From NCBI GenBank assembly GCA_046160485.1, contig JBJXGV010000002.1, forward strand, positions 235,380 through 299,379: 64,000 nucleotides of DNA, given 5' to 3'. The translations under genes were made by a program, and so were the position numbers. The first letter of the stretch is position 1, and each line of letters opens with the position of its first letter. Below the pieces are notes generated by a model, which was not told where the DNA came from, ran no database searches, and saw only the letters and a program-made list of their open reading frames with translations. Shown here piece after piece: positions 9,332-17,905 of the stretch. Origin of the DNA: JBJXGV01 sp046160485 (lineage in GTDB: Bacteria; Orphanbacterota; Orphanbacteria; JBJXGV01).

Positions 9332-10732
9332 TCACTGGAGATTGACGAGCACGAGGACGAGGCCGGTGCGCGCGTCGAGGGACGACATCGCTTTGCCGAT
9401 CACCGCGCCGTTCGCGAGCGCGCGGTCTGTGGCGCGCATCGCGTGACCCGACGTCGCCGACGTGGTGAGAAGATCGCCGGGACGGATCGCTCCGTTCTCG
9501 CTCGAGCACTTTACGTAGACGCGGCCCGTCATCGCTACGAGTGTTTCTCCGTCGAGCGCGCCGTCCTGCCCGAGTTTCATGCCGTGCGAGATGCCGTTCG
9601 CGCCCGATACGACGCCGGCAACCTTCGCGTCGTACGCCGCATTCGACGTGCGCAACTCGCCGGCCCGCTCATCGTCGATCACGAGAACCGTGCCGGGCTC
9701 CGGCTTCTCATTCGTGTCGTCGTCGCCGCGCGCATCGAACCCTTCCACGATGTCCGCGCCGCCGAGAATGCGAAGGCTCCGCACGTCGGCGAGCCCGTCG
9801 CAGAAGAGCGCCGTCCCACCGCCGGTGTTGTCGAAGTACCCGCCATACCATAAGGAACTGCTCGTGACGCCCTGGACGCCGTCGCCGTAATCCGATTGAC
9901 CGTAGACGCCGACTGCGGGCCCCGAGAACGCGCTCCCGTCGCCAATCCCCCAGATCGCCGTGCTCGTTGGTCCCGCTCCGCCCCCGATCGCGCGAGCCTT
10001 GATCGCAAACTTGTCGCCAGCCTCGACGTGGATCTTCGCCTCGGGCGTGAACGTTCCCATCCCGATGCTGCCGCCGATGTAATGCCGCGCGCTCCACGCG
10101 TCGTACCACCCGAATCCGTTAGCGGCGACGTTCTGCGTGGCGAAGCAAGCGAAGTCGGTGCTGTTGTTCTGGAAAAAGGCCGGGTTGATGCTTTCCGTCC
10201 CCGTGCTGACCGAAAGCCTGCTTCCCGGAGTCGATGTGCCGATACCGACGCTGCCGCCGTTGTAGAAGATCGAAGACCCGCTCGTTGTCCACTGGCTACC
10301 GCCCGTGCCACCGTTCTCCGCGCGCACCGCGTAGGGGACCGCGCTGAGTTCCTGCCGAGGCGTGAGCGTCGTGGGGCCACCGTCGCCGGGCGTCGTCGCG
10401 GCGATCTCGAGCCAGCGTGGCGCGCCGTCGAAGACCGACCCAAAGTCGAGCTGCGTCGTGAACAAACCGTCGCTTACGGCCAGCCCCGTTCGGTTCTGCG
10501 TTCCAAGCAGCACACCGCCGGACGCCGCGGTGAACAGGCGAAACGTCAGGTCCGCGGTTCCCGTGTACGGAGCGGATGACTTCTTCAGTTGTCCTTGGTA
10601 CGTGAAAGCGGTTCCGATCGCGAGCGCGGATGAGTTCTGCGACGCGACGAGAATCGCGGTCCCGAGACAGATAGCACAGAGCGTCGCGGCCGTACTCCGG
10701 ATCGCGCCGAAGGTTCGAGTGAGATAGAACAT
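9332..10732 (-). CDS. Exported tail-fibre-like protein, paralogue 1
   Basis: This 466-residue protein starts at ATG 10730-10732 with AGAGGGAG just upstream; longer in-frame starts to 10795 run into the neighbouring gene. After the signal peptide ('SQNSSALA'), an N-terminal domain of about 100 residues has the pattern 'FTYQGQLKKS...TADLTFRLF...LDFGSVFDG...LTPRQELSAVPYAVRA', found in many uncharacterised surface proteins. The middle is Gly/Ser-rich with 'SVGIGTSTPGSRLSV' motifs like phage tail-fibre repeats. The C-terminal 140 residues ('LRILGGADIVEGFD', 'VAGVVSGANG', 'GRVYVKC', 'LTTSATSGHAM') are nearly identical to the paralogue at 11792-13198. Probable surface or structural protein; no enzymatic motif seen. 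Confidence 0.85.
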   Translation of the reverse strand: MFYLTRTFGAIRSTAATLCAICLGTAILVASQNSSALAIGTAFTYQGQLKKSSAPYTGTADLTFRLFTAASGGVLLGTQNRTGLAVSDGLFTTQLDFGSVFDGAPRWLEIAATTPGDGGPTTLTPRQELSAVPYAVRAENGGTGGSQWTTSGSSIFYNGGSVGIGTSTPGSRLSVSTGTESINPAFFQNNSTDFACFATQNVAANGFGWYDAWSARHYIGGSIGMGTFTPEAKIHVEAGDKFAIKARAIGGGAGPTSTAIWGIGDGSAFSGPAVGVYGQSDYGDGVQGVTSSSLWYGGYFDNTGGGTALFCDGLADVRSLRILGGADIVEGFDARGDDDTNEKPEPGTVLVIDDERAGELRTSNAAYDAKVAGVVSGANGISHGMKLGQDGALDGETLVAMTGRVYVKCSSENGAIRPGDLLTTSATSGHAMRATDRALANGAVIGKAMSSLDARTGLVLVLVNLQ

Positions 10733-10791
10733 GATGCTCCCTCTTCTGTGTGGTGGTGTCGTAGCAACCGCGACCGCGCGTGTCCGTCTGT

Positions 10792-11775
10792 TCATGGCGC
10801 CACCACGAGTGCGCCGCCCCGCGCGGCATCGAGGACGTGGAACGACGCGGTCGAGTACCCAACCGGGACGTTATGCGTGAGGTTCGCGAGGAGAAGCGGC
10901 AGTCCGATCGGGCTGGTCGCGAGCGCCGTTGCAATCGTGCGCCACGGCTCATTGGCAGTTCCGGTTTGCGCGCCGTTATTGCTCGGATCGATGAACTGCA
11001 TCGGGATTCTGTATCCGTAGGCGCGCGCGGACATGCTCGACGTCGGATAGAGGGAGATCGATCGCCGCGTCGATTGGTTGGTCGCCGGCACCATCAGGTC
11101 GTTCGGGAGCCAGGAGGGATCGACGTGGAAACCGCCGACCGTGACGGTCGCGATGTTGAGTCGCGGAGAGTCGAACGCACCCCCCGAAGTCAGATTCGTG
11201 GTCCGAGGGGCGACGATCCAGCCGAGCGCGTGGCCGATCTCGTGGCGCGCGACCGTCAAGAGATCGAAGCCCGCCGGCGGGCTTCCGCCGTTGAATTCGG
11301 AATCGTCCGCCGGTGATGGATCGACGAACCACGTGACGTCCGTGTTGAACGAGATCGCAGACGAGATCAGATTGCCCGACGTGGCATTGAAAGTTGTCGA
11401 GCTGTTCCCGATGAGCGTCGAACCGGGGCCGAACGAGTTGAACGTGAAGCTGATTGGATAGGTGCCCGGCGTCGATCCCGATTCCTCGACGATGGCCTCC
11501 CACTCGGCGATCGCGCGGTCGAGGACGACTTGCCTCGCGGGAGTGACCGTGGTGTCGTATGTCGCGACGATGTTGAGCGGGCCGGCCATCTTCGAAACAG
11601 TCGGTTCCGCGACCATGACAGCGATCGCAGTCGCCTCGCACCCCCGCGCGTTGTGAGAGCCCGCGCCATTCGAGAGCGCGTTCCCGCCGGAGTCGGCGGC
11701 GGCCGTCGCTGCCCAGCACGCCGCGGCGAGTGAAAGCGCGAGCGACGAGATCCTGGAGTTGAGTGTCATCAACAT
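10792..11775 (-). CDS. Secreted matrixin-like zinc metalloprotease
   Basis: This is a 327-residue exported protein with a signal peptide ending near 'WAATAAADS'. The zinc motif 'VARHEIGHALGW' gives His178, Glu179 and His182. The third ligand is not at the usual +10 position of the helix; His217 in 'FHVDPSW' followed by 'NDLMVP' (Met228) is the likely third ligand plus Met-turn, as in HEIGHALG-type proteases of exported bacterial proteins. The C-terminal about 55 residues again look like a short beta-helix start ('EPWRTIATALATSPIG', 'FHVLDAARGGALVVAP'), echoing the end of the protease at 7987. It lies 16 nt downstream of one tail-fibre-like gene and 59 nt upstream of the other. Confidence 0.85.
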   Translation of the reverse strand: MLMTLNSRISSLALSLAAACWAATAAADSGGNALSNGAGSHNARGCEATAIAVMVAEPTVSKMAGPLNIVATYDTTVTPARQVVLDRAIAEWEAIVEESGSTPGTYPISFTFNSFGPGSTLIGNSSTTFNATSGNLISSAISFNTDVTWFVDPSPADDSEFNGGSPPAGFDLLTVARHEIGHALGWIVAPRTTNLTSGGAFDSPRLNIATVTVGGFHVDPSWLPNDLMVPATNQSTRRSISLYPTSSMSARAYGYRIPMQFIDPSNNGAQTGTANEPWRTIATALATSPIGLPLLLANLTHNVPVGYSTASFHVLDAARGGALVVAP

Positions 11776-11791
11776 GATTCTCGCTCCCGCT

Positions 11792-13198
11792 TTACTGTAG
11801 GTTGACGAGCACGAGCACGAGCCCCGTGCGGTCGCCGAGCGACGACATCGCCTTGCCGATTACCGCGCCGTTTGCGAGCGCGTGGTCGGTGGCGCGCATC
11901 GCGTGCCCGGAAGTCGCGGACGTCGTGAGCAGATCGCCCGCGCGAATCGGGCCGTTCTCCGTCGAGCATTTCACGTAGACGCGGCCCGTCATCGCGACGA
12001 GCGTTTCGCCGTCGAGCGCGCCGTCCTGTCCGAGCTTGATCCCGTGCTCCACGCCGTTCGCGCCGGAGACCACACCGGCGACGCGCCGGTCGTATGCGGA
12101 AGTGGATGCGCGAAGTCCGCCTTCGTTCTCCTCGTCGATCACGAGCACGGTTCCGGCTTCCGGTTTCCCGCCGTTCGGGCCGCCGTCGCGCGCGTCGAAT
12201 CCCTCGACGAGATCCGCGCCTCCGAGGATCTGAAGCGAGCGGACCTTCGCGAGGCCGTCGGCGAAGATTGCCGAGCCGCCAGCCGTGTTGCGGAAGTAGG
12301 CCGCGGAGTAGTCGGGGCTGCTTGTAAAGCCAACGACGCCCTCACCCCAATTCGATGAACCCCACACGCCCACCGCCTGCCCGAAGAGAAGGCCGCCCTG
12401 ACCGATCCCGTGGACTCCGATGCCGATCTCTCCGGAGCCCGAGTAGCCCTTCCCCTTGATTGCGGTCTTCTTGCTGCTGTCGTTGATGTCGTCCACGTGC
12501 AGCTTCGCTTCGATCGTTGTGGTGCCGATTCCCAGGCTTCCCTTCAAGAAATGCCGCGCGCTCGTGTCGTCGAAGTGACCCCATCCGTTCGCGGCGAGGT
12601 TGCGTGTGAAGAAGCACGGGAAGTCCGAGTTGTTGCTCTCGAAGTACGCCGTGTTGGTAGCTTCCGTGCCGGACGCCACCTGAAGTTTCGTCCATGGGTT
12701 CGATATCCCGATGCCGACTTTGCCGCCGTTGTAGAAGATCGCCGATCCGTTCGTCGTCCACTGGCTCCCGCCGGTGCCGCCGTTCTCCGCGCGGACCGCA
12801 TAGGGGACCGCGCTGAGTTCCTGGCGCGGCGTCAGGACCGTCGGATCGCCACTCGTTGACGCCGTGATCTCGAGGAATCGCGCGCTTCCATCGAACACGG
12901 GGCCGAAATCGAGCTGCGTCGTAAACAGACCGTCCGTTACAGTCACTCCGTTCTGCGTGATGGTGCTTCCGACCTGCAAGCCTCCGCTCGAGGCATTGAA
13001 GAGCTTGAACGTGAGGTCGGCTGTGCCCATGTAGGGAACGAGATTCTTCTTGAGCTGGCCCTGGTAGGTGAAGCTCGTGCCGATCGCGAACGCGTCGCGA
13101 GCGTCAGCGGAGCCGATGAGCGCGACCGCTGCGAGAAAAAACACGCTCCTCACGATCGAGGGCATCCAGGCGCTGAGTAGTCGTCGGTGATGAGTCAA
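11792..13198 (-). CDS. Exported tail-fibre-like protein, paralogue 2
   Basis: This 468-residue paralogue of the protein at 9332-10732 has the same length and domain order. I chose TTG 13196-13198 because AAGGAG at 13207-13212 sits 8 nt upstream and the resulting N-terminus is a good signal peptide ('SVFFLAAVALIGSADARDAFA'). The same frame stays open up to 13825, but that part overlaps the better-supported gene at 13284-13850. The N-terminal 'FTYQGQLKKN...TADLTFKLF' and C-terminal 'GRVYVKCSTENGPIRAGDLL' domains match paralogue 1 closely, while the middle diverges. It is followed 16 nt later by a metalloprotease gene, the same pairing seen for paralogue 1. Confidence 0.87.
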   Translation of the reverse strand: MTHHRRLLSAWMPSIVRSVFFLAAVALIGSADARDAFAIGTSFTYQGQLKKNLVPYMGTADLTFKLFNASSGGLQVGSTITQNGVTVTDGLFTTQLDFGPVFDGSARFLEITASTSGDPTVLTPRQELSAVPYAVRAENGGTGGSQWTTNGSAIFYNGGKVGIGISNPWTKLQVASGTEATNTAYFESNNSDFPCFFTRNLAANGWGHFDDTSARHFLKGSLGIGTTTIEAKLHVDDINDSSKKTAIKGKGYSGSGEIGIGVHGIGQGGLLFGQAVGVWGSSNWGEGVVGFTSSPDYSAAYFRNTAGGSAIFADGLAKVRSLQILGGADLVEGFDARDGGPNGGKPEAGTVLVIDEENEGGLRASTSAYDRRVAGVVSGANGVEHGIKLGQDGALDGETLVAMTGRVYVKCSTENGPIRAGDLLTTSATSGHAMRATDHALANGAVIGKAMSSLGDRTGLVLVLVNLQ

Positions 13199-13283
13199 CG
13201 CTTCTTCTCCTTGTTTTGGCATTGCGCTCGCGCGCGTCTGTTGTTCGATGGTTCGGGGCATCACGATCGAGTACCGCGCGGCG

Positions 13284-13850
13284 TCACCGCGTGAGCACGA
13301 GCTTGCGCGTCGCGACATCGGCGCCCGACTCGAGGCGCGCCACGTAGATTCCCTGGGCGACGCGCCGCCCGGAGTCGTTCGTGCCCGGCCAGACGACGTT
13401 GTGGCGCCCGGCGGGCATCGATCCGTCGACGAGGGTCCGCACAAGCTCGCCGCTCGCGCTGAAGATGCGGGCGCTCGCGTGGCCGGCGCGCGGTAAGTCG
13501 AACGCGAGCGTCGTCTCGCGGCCAAACGGATTCGGCGCGGCCGGGTGAAGCACGATCGCGGACGGCGCGGCCGAGCCATCCGTGACCGGCGGCACGTCGG
13601 TTCTTGCGTCGATCCCCGACCAGAAGCCTCCCGAGAGGACGTACGCTCCGCCCGAGTGTGCGCCGGCGTCGATCTGGCCCGCGGTGCCGCCGAGCGAGTA
13701 AACGCCTCCCGTGGCGGTGTTGCTTCCGCCAGGGTCGATCGTGTTCCACGACAGGTCGTACGCGCCGCCTGTCTGTGCGCGAACCTCGTGCGCGATCGTC
13801 GCCGAAGCGACAATGGCGATTGCAATCGAAACGAACCCGTGTGTTCTCAT
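13284..13850 (-). CDS. Exported protein with GGxYxLxGG repeats and FlgD-like C-terminal domain
   Basis: This 188-residue protein starts at ATG 13848-13850, 7 nt after AGAGGAGAA. The signal peptide ends near 'EVRAQT'. The next segment repeats 'GGAYDLSWNTI', 'GGVYSLGGTAGQ' and 'GGAYVLSGGFW'. The last 95 residues form a FlgD/Ig-like domain ('AAPNPFGRETTLAFDLP', 'ASARIFSASGELVRTL', 'GIYVARL', 'TRKLVLTR'). In FCB bacteria such domains act as secretion/anchoring signals or as Ig-like stalks. It is first in the five-gene run down to 7987 and paralogous to the gene at 1-405. Specific function unknown. Confidence 0.85.
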   Translation of the reverse strand: MRTHGFVSIAIAIVASATIAHEVRAQTGGAYDLSWNTIDPGGSNTATGGVYSLGGTAGQIDAGAHSGGAYVLSGGFWSGIDARTDVPPVTDGSAAPSAIVLHPAAPNPFGRETTLAFDLPRAGHASARIFSASGELVRTLVDGSMPAGRHNVVWPGTNDSGRRVAQGIYVARLESGADVATRKLVLTR

Positions 13851-14008
13851 GCGGAATTCTCCTCTGGTTGCGTGGACCAAAGATCCACCGTCGTTGAACA
13901 ACGCACGGGACCGGCCTAGAATCCGTCACGCCCGCGCCGAATTTTTTTCGCGGCCACGAATGGCTCGGCGGCCCAACGCCGGCTCCGAGCACACTCGGGA
14001 AGGAGCTC

Positions 14009-14581
14009 GTGGATCAACCTCGCGCGACGGACGCCGTGACGGCGCTCCTCATCGAATGGTCCGGCGGGAAGCAGGAGGCGCTCGACCGGCTTCTTCCGCT
14101 GGTGTACGACGAGCTGCATCGAATGGCGGCCGCGCGACTCGGTCGCGAGCGCCCCGATCACACGCTTCAGCCCACGGCGCTCGTCCACGAGGCGTACCTT
14201 CGGCTCGTCGATCAGAAGAGCGCGGACTGGCGCAATCGCGCTCAGTTCTTCGGAATCGCCGCGACGATGATGCGTCGGATCCTCGTCAACCACGCGCGTG
14301 ACCGCGCAGCAGAGAAGCGCGGCGGCGGCGGCGAGCGGGTTTCGCTCAGCGCGGCCGTCGACTGGGGCGGAGAGCCGGAGTTCGACCTCATCGGTCTCGA
14401 CGACGCGCTCGCTCGGCTCGCCGCGCTCGACGCGCGAAAGGGACAGATCGTCGACCTCAAGTTCTTCGCCGGGCTGAATACCGAGGAGATCGCCGAGGTG
14501 CTTCACGTCTCCGCGAGCACCGTCGAGCGTGACTGGCGTTTCGCGCGTGCGTGGCTCTACGACGCGCTCACGGCCGCATGA
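14009..14581 (+). CDS. ECF sigma factor of the ECF43-like (TIGR02999-like) type
   Basis: This 190-residue sigma factor starts at GTG 14009 behind GGAAGGAG. Region 2 reads 'HTLQPTALVHEAYLRLVDQ' (51-69), the hallmark of this subfamily. It lacks the acidic DAED-type core-binding residues of ordinary ECF factors. Region 4 is 'LNTEEIAEVLHVSASTVERD'. In the related ECF43 factor EcfP of Vibrio, a Ser/Thr kinase must phosphorylate a threonine in region 2 for activity. Thr52 and Thr56 here are candidate sites (inference). The stop overlaps the start of a kinase gene in an ATGA, so kinase and sigma factor are coupled. Confidence 0.92.
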   Translation: MDQPRATDAVTALLIEWSGGKQEALDRLLPLVYDELHRMAAARLGRERPDHTLQPTALVHEAYLRLVDQKSADWRNRAQFFGIAATMMRRILVNHARDRAAEKRGGGGERVSLSAAVDWGGEPEFDLIGLDDALARLAALDARKGQIVDLKFFAGLNTEEIAEVLHVSASTVERDWRFARAWLYDALTAA

Positions 14582-17322
14582 ACACCCGCTGGGAGCGGAT
14601 CAACGCGATCTTCGATCACGCGGTCGAGCTGGCAGCGGCCGAGCGCGCGGCGTATCTCGACTCGGTGTGCTCTGACGACGCGGCGCTGCGAGCCGAGGTC
14701 GCGCGCCTTGTCGACGCGCACGAGCGCGCGAGCGGGTTCATCGAGCGGCCGCTCGATCGCGCGCTCGCGAACGCCGCGCACGCGCGCGTCAGCGGTCTCG
14801 AAGGGAAGCAGATCGGCGCCTGGCGCGTGCTCCGAGAGATCGGTCGCGGCGGGATGGGGACGGTCTGGCTCGGTGAGCGCACCGACGGCCAGTTCGAGCA
14901 GCACGTCGCGATCAAGCTGATGCAGCCGGGGCTCGGCGCCGATTGGGTGCTCCGGCGTTTTCGCACGGAGCGGCGCATCCTCGCGGGCCTCGATCACCCG
15001 CACATCGCGCGTCTCTACGATGGCGGCACGACCGACGACGGCGTCCCGTACTTCGTGATGGAGTACATCGAGGGCGTTCCGATCGATCGGTACTGCGACG
15101 AGAACGGATTGAACGTATCGCAACGGCTCGAACTGTTCCGGCAGGTTTGCGCGGCGGTCGCCTACGCGCACCAGAGCCTCGTGGTTCATCGCGACATCAA
15201 GCCGTCGAACGTACTCGTGGCGGCGGATGGCGCCGCGAAGCTCCTCGACTTCGGCATCGCGACGATTCTGGAGGACCGCGGGACGAACGCGGAGCTCCAC
15301 ACCGCGACGGTGCGGCAGCTCATGACGCCCGAGTACGCAAGCCCCGAGCAGATTCGCGGGCAGAGCGCGTCAACGCTCTCCGATGTGTACGCGCTCGGCG
15401 TGATGCTCTACGAGCTGCTGTGCGGGCGGCCGCCGCGTCGTTTCGCTAATCGCTCGCTCGCCGAAGTCGCGCGCGCGCTCAGCGAAGGCGAGCCGGAGCG
15501 TCCCAGCACGGCGACCACGACGCCGCACGGCGCGACGCGGGAGTCCGCGCTCGATGCGGAGTCGCAGCGCCTCGCCTCCCTTCGCGAGGGGAGCGTGGAG
15601 CGGTTGCGCCGGCGCCTGCGCGGCGATCTCGATACGATCGTGCTCAAGGCCATGCAGTCCGATCCCCAGCGCCGTTACGCGTCGGTCGAGCAATTCTCGG
15701 AGGACATTCGCCGGCACCTCGCCGGGCTTCCGGTCGTCGCGCGGCCCGACACGGTCGGTTATCGCGCGCGAAAGTTCGTTCGGCGAAATCGCATCGCGGT
15801 CGCGGGAGCGACGCTCGTGGCGCTCGCGCTCGTCGGCGGCGCGGTGACGACGGCGTGGCAGGCGCGGCGCGCGCGCGACGCGCAGGCGCGCGCGGAGCGT
15901 CGCTTCACCGACTTGCGCAAGCTCGCGCGCTCCGTGCTGTTCGACTACCACGACGCGATCCAGAGCCTCCCCGGCTCGACGCCCGTGCGCGAGCGGCTCG
16001 TCACCGACGGGCTGGAGTACCTCGACGGGCTCGCGCGCGAAGCGGCGGGTGACGCGTCGCTCCAGCGCGAGCTGGCCGATGCGTACCTTCGCATGGGCGA
16101 CGTGCAAGGTGGCGTGGCGTCGAATCTGGGCAACACCGCCGGCGCGATCGAGAGCTACCGCAAGGCCGAGGCGATCTATCGCGTGCTCGTCGGCGCTGAC
16201 TCCGCGCTCGCAGAAAACCGCCGGGGACACTCGCGAAGTCTGGTGAAGTTGTGCCGGATAATCTGGCAGCACGGGAGCGCTCGCGAGGCGCTCGATCTGG
16301 CGCGCAGCGCGCGGGAGTCCGTCGAGTGGCTCGCCGGCGCGGCGCCAGAGGACGACGCGACACGGCGGGATCTCATCTCCGCGCTCGATGCCGAGGGTCT
16401 GCTTCTCATTGAGAACGGCGATGTTCCCGCGGCTCTCGCAACACACGAGCGCCAGCTCGCGGAGTGTGAGCGCGTCCGCGCGGCACAGCCCGCCGATCCG
16501 GCGGCGCGTCGCAACGTCGCGGTCGCCCACGCGCGGGTCGGCAAGGCGCTGGTTGCAATGGGCGAGTACGACGAAGCGCTCCCGCCCTATGGGGAGTCTT
16601 TGCGGCTGCGCTTCGACCTCGCAGCGGAGTTCCCAATGAACACGGAAAGTCAGCGCTCCCTCTCGGTCGCGTACTCCCAAGAGGCGGGGGTCCTCGCGGT
16701 CCTGGGCCGAATCGAAGCGGCGCTCGCCAACTACGAGCGGAGCTTTGCGATCGTAGAAACGCTCCTTGCGGGCGACCCGAAAAACGAGCAGTACCAGAGC
16801 GACAAGGGCCATGCGCTCGCCAAGCTGGGCGACACGCTCGTTGGGCTCGAACGCTTGCACGAGGCGCAGTCGCGCTACCGAGCCGCGCTCGAGGTTCGAT
16901 CCGCGGTGTTCGAGACCGACCCTGGAAACGAGTTCAAGAAGCAGCCGGTCATCGACGCTCGCGCGAAGCTGGCGAAGGTGCTCGCGCGCCTCGGAGACGC
17001 CAGCGGCGCGCGGGAGCAGATCGATGCGGCGCTCGCGCTATTGCACTCGACCGTTCCGGAGTCGACCAACGTCGGGCTGCACTCCGTGATGGCAGAGCGC
17101 TATGCCGATCTCGGCGCGGCGCACGCGTTCACCGCGGAGGTAGGGAGTGGCCCATCCGACGCGCGGCGCGAGGATTGGCGGCGCGCTCTCGAGATGTTCC
17201 GCCGGAGCGGCGCGATCTGGACGGACCTGCGCGACCGCGGCGTCCTCGCGGGGTCGGACCTCGTTCAACTCGAGGCCGTAAGTCGCGAGATCGCGCGCTG
17301 CGAGGCGGAGGCGGGCTCGTGA
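14578..17322 (+). CDS. Transmembrane Ser/Thr protein kinase with C-terminal TPR-like region
   Basis: This is a 914-residue protein. The N-terminal 70 residues are a helical extension common in this kinase group. The kinase domain has 'GRGGMG' at 89-94, Lys113 in 'AIKLM', 'HRDIKPSN' at 204-211, DFG at 224-226 and 'YASPEQ' in place of APE. One membrane helix lies at about 404-427 ('IAVAGATLVALALVGGAV'). The remaining about 480 residues are tandem helical repeats resembling TPRs ('GAIESYRKAEAIYR', 'ALPPYGESLRLRFDLA', 'ALANYERSFAIVE') on the far side of the membrane. It is translationally coupled (ATGA, 4 nt) to the ECF43-like sigma factor and is its probable activating kinase. It ends 13 nt before the first possible ybeY start. 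Confidence 0.92.
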   Translation: MNTRWERINAIFDHAVELAAAERAAYLDSVCSDDAALRAEVARLVDAHERASGFIERPLDRALANAAHARVSGLEGKQIGAWRVLREIGRGGMGTVWLGERTDGQFEQHVAIKLMQPGLGADWVLRRFRTERRILAGLDHPHIARLYDGGTTDDGVPYFVMEYIEGVPIDRYCDENGLNVSQRLELFRQVCAAVAYAHQSLVVHRDIKPSNVLVAADGAAKLLDFGIATILEDRGTNAELHTATVRQLMTPEYASPEQIRGQSASTLSDVYALGVMLYELLCGRPPRRFANRSLAEVARALSEGEPERPSTATTTPHGATRESALDAESQRLASLREGSVERLRRRLRGDLDTIVLKAMQSDPQRRYASVEQFSEDIRRHLAGLPVVARPDTVGYRARKFVRRNRIAVAGATLVALALVGGAVTTAWQARRARDAQARAERRFTDLRKLARSVLFDYHDAIQSLPGSTPVRERLVTDGLEYLDGLAREAAGDASLQRELADAYLRMGDVQGGVASNLGNTAGAIESYRKAEAIYRVLVGADSALAENRRGHSRSLVKLCRIIWQHGSAREALDLARSARESVEWLAGAAPEDDATRRDLISALDAEGLLLIENGDVPAALATHERQLAECERVRAAQPADPAARRNVAVAHARVGKALVAMGEYDEALPPYGESLRLRFDLAAEFPMNTESQRSLSVAYSQEAGVLAVLGRIEAALANYERSFAIVETLLAGDPKNEQYQSDKGHALAKLGDTLVGLERLHEAQSRYRAALEVRSAVFETDPGNEFKKQPVIDARAKLAKVLARLGDASGAREQIDAALALLHSTVPESTNVGLHSVMAERYADLGAAHAFTAEVGSGPSDARREDWRRALEMFRRSGAIWTDLRDRGVLAGSDLVQLEAVSREIARCEAEAGS

Positions 17323-17389
17323 CACCGCGGCCGCGATGCGCGGTTTCGTCGCGACGCGCCGCGCGACGGGTGCGCGAGGCGGGACTCGC

Positions 17390-17905
17390 TTGGCGCTAGA
17401 GATCCGAAGCGAGACTTCGTTTCACGCTGCCGACCGCACGCGTCTTGCGCGATTCGGGCGCGCCGTGCTCGCCGCGCTCGACCGCTCGGGGTGGGACGTG
17501 TCGGTGCTCATCGTCGACGACCGCGCGATGCGCCAGCTCAACCGCGTCTGGCGAGGGCACGATCGCACGACCGATGTTCTGTCGTTTCCGGCGCAAGAGA
17601 AGATCGACGGCGGAGGCACGGCGGCCGGCGATCCGGGCGGCTTGGACCGGCTCCTCGGAGACGTCGTCATCTCCGCGCCCCGCGCCGCGGCCCAAGCGCG
17701 CCGGTTCGGCGTCTCGCAAACTGAAGAGTTGAACCGCCTGCTCGTTCACGGCATTCTCCACCTCATGGGTTACGACCATGTGACGGCAACGGAGCGGCGT
17801 GAGATGCGCGCGCTCGAGAATCGTCTGCTCACCGGTGCGCACCGCGCGAAGCCGCGTGCGGCGCGGACCGCGCCGGGACTACGCCCCGCGCGAGGATCGC
17901 GATGA
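17390..17905 (+). CDS. ybeY: Endoribonuclease YbeY
   Basis: YbeY is a zinc metallo-endoribonuclease for 16S rRNA maturation and ribosome quality control. The zinc motif 'HGILHLMGYDH' is complete, with 'WRGHDRTTDVLSFP' and 'LLGDVVIS' upstream. I place the start at TTG 17390 because the product then begins 'LALEIRSETSF', like typical YbeY N-termini (171 residues). ATG 17336 would add 18 Arg/Gly-rich residues. The C-terminal about 25 residues are a basic extension. The stop overlaps the next ATG (ATGA). Its usual partner phoH is about 9.5 kb upstream. Confidence 0.93.
   Translation: MALEIRSETSFHAADRTRLARFGRAVLAALDRSGWDVSVLIVDDRAMRQLNRVWRGHDRTTDVLSFPAQEKIDGGGTAAGDPGGLDRLLGDVVISAPRAAAQARRFGVSQTEELNRLLVHGILHLMGYDHVTATERREMRALENRLLTGAHRAKPRAARTAPGLRPARGSR

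Noticed and set aside
13199..13825. Upstream extension of the tail-fibre-like protein frame
   Set aside because: Runs over the FlgD-tailed gene in another frame; TTG 13198 has AAGGAG and a signal peptide directly after it.
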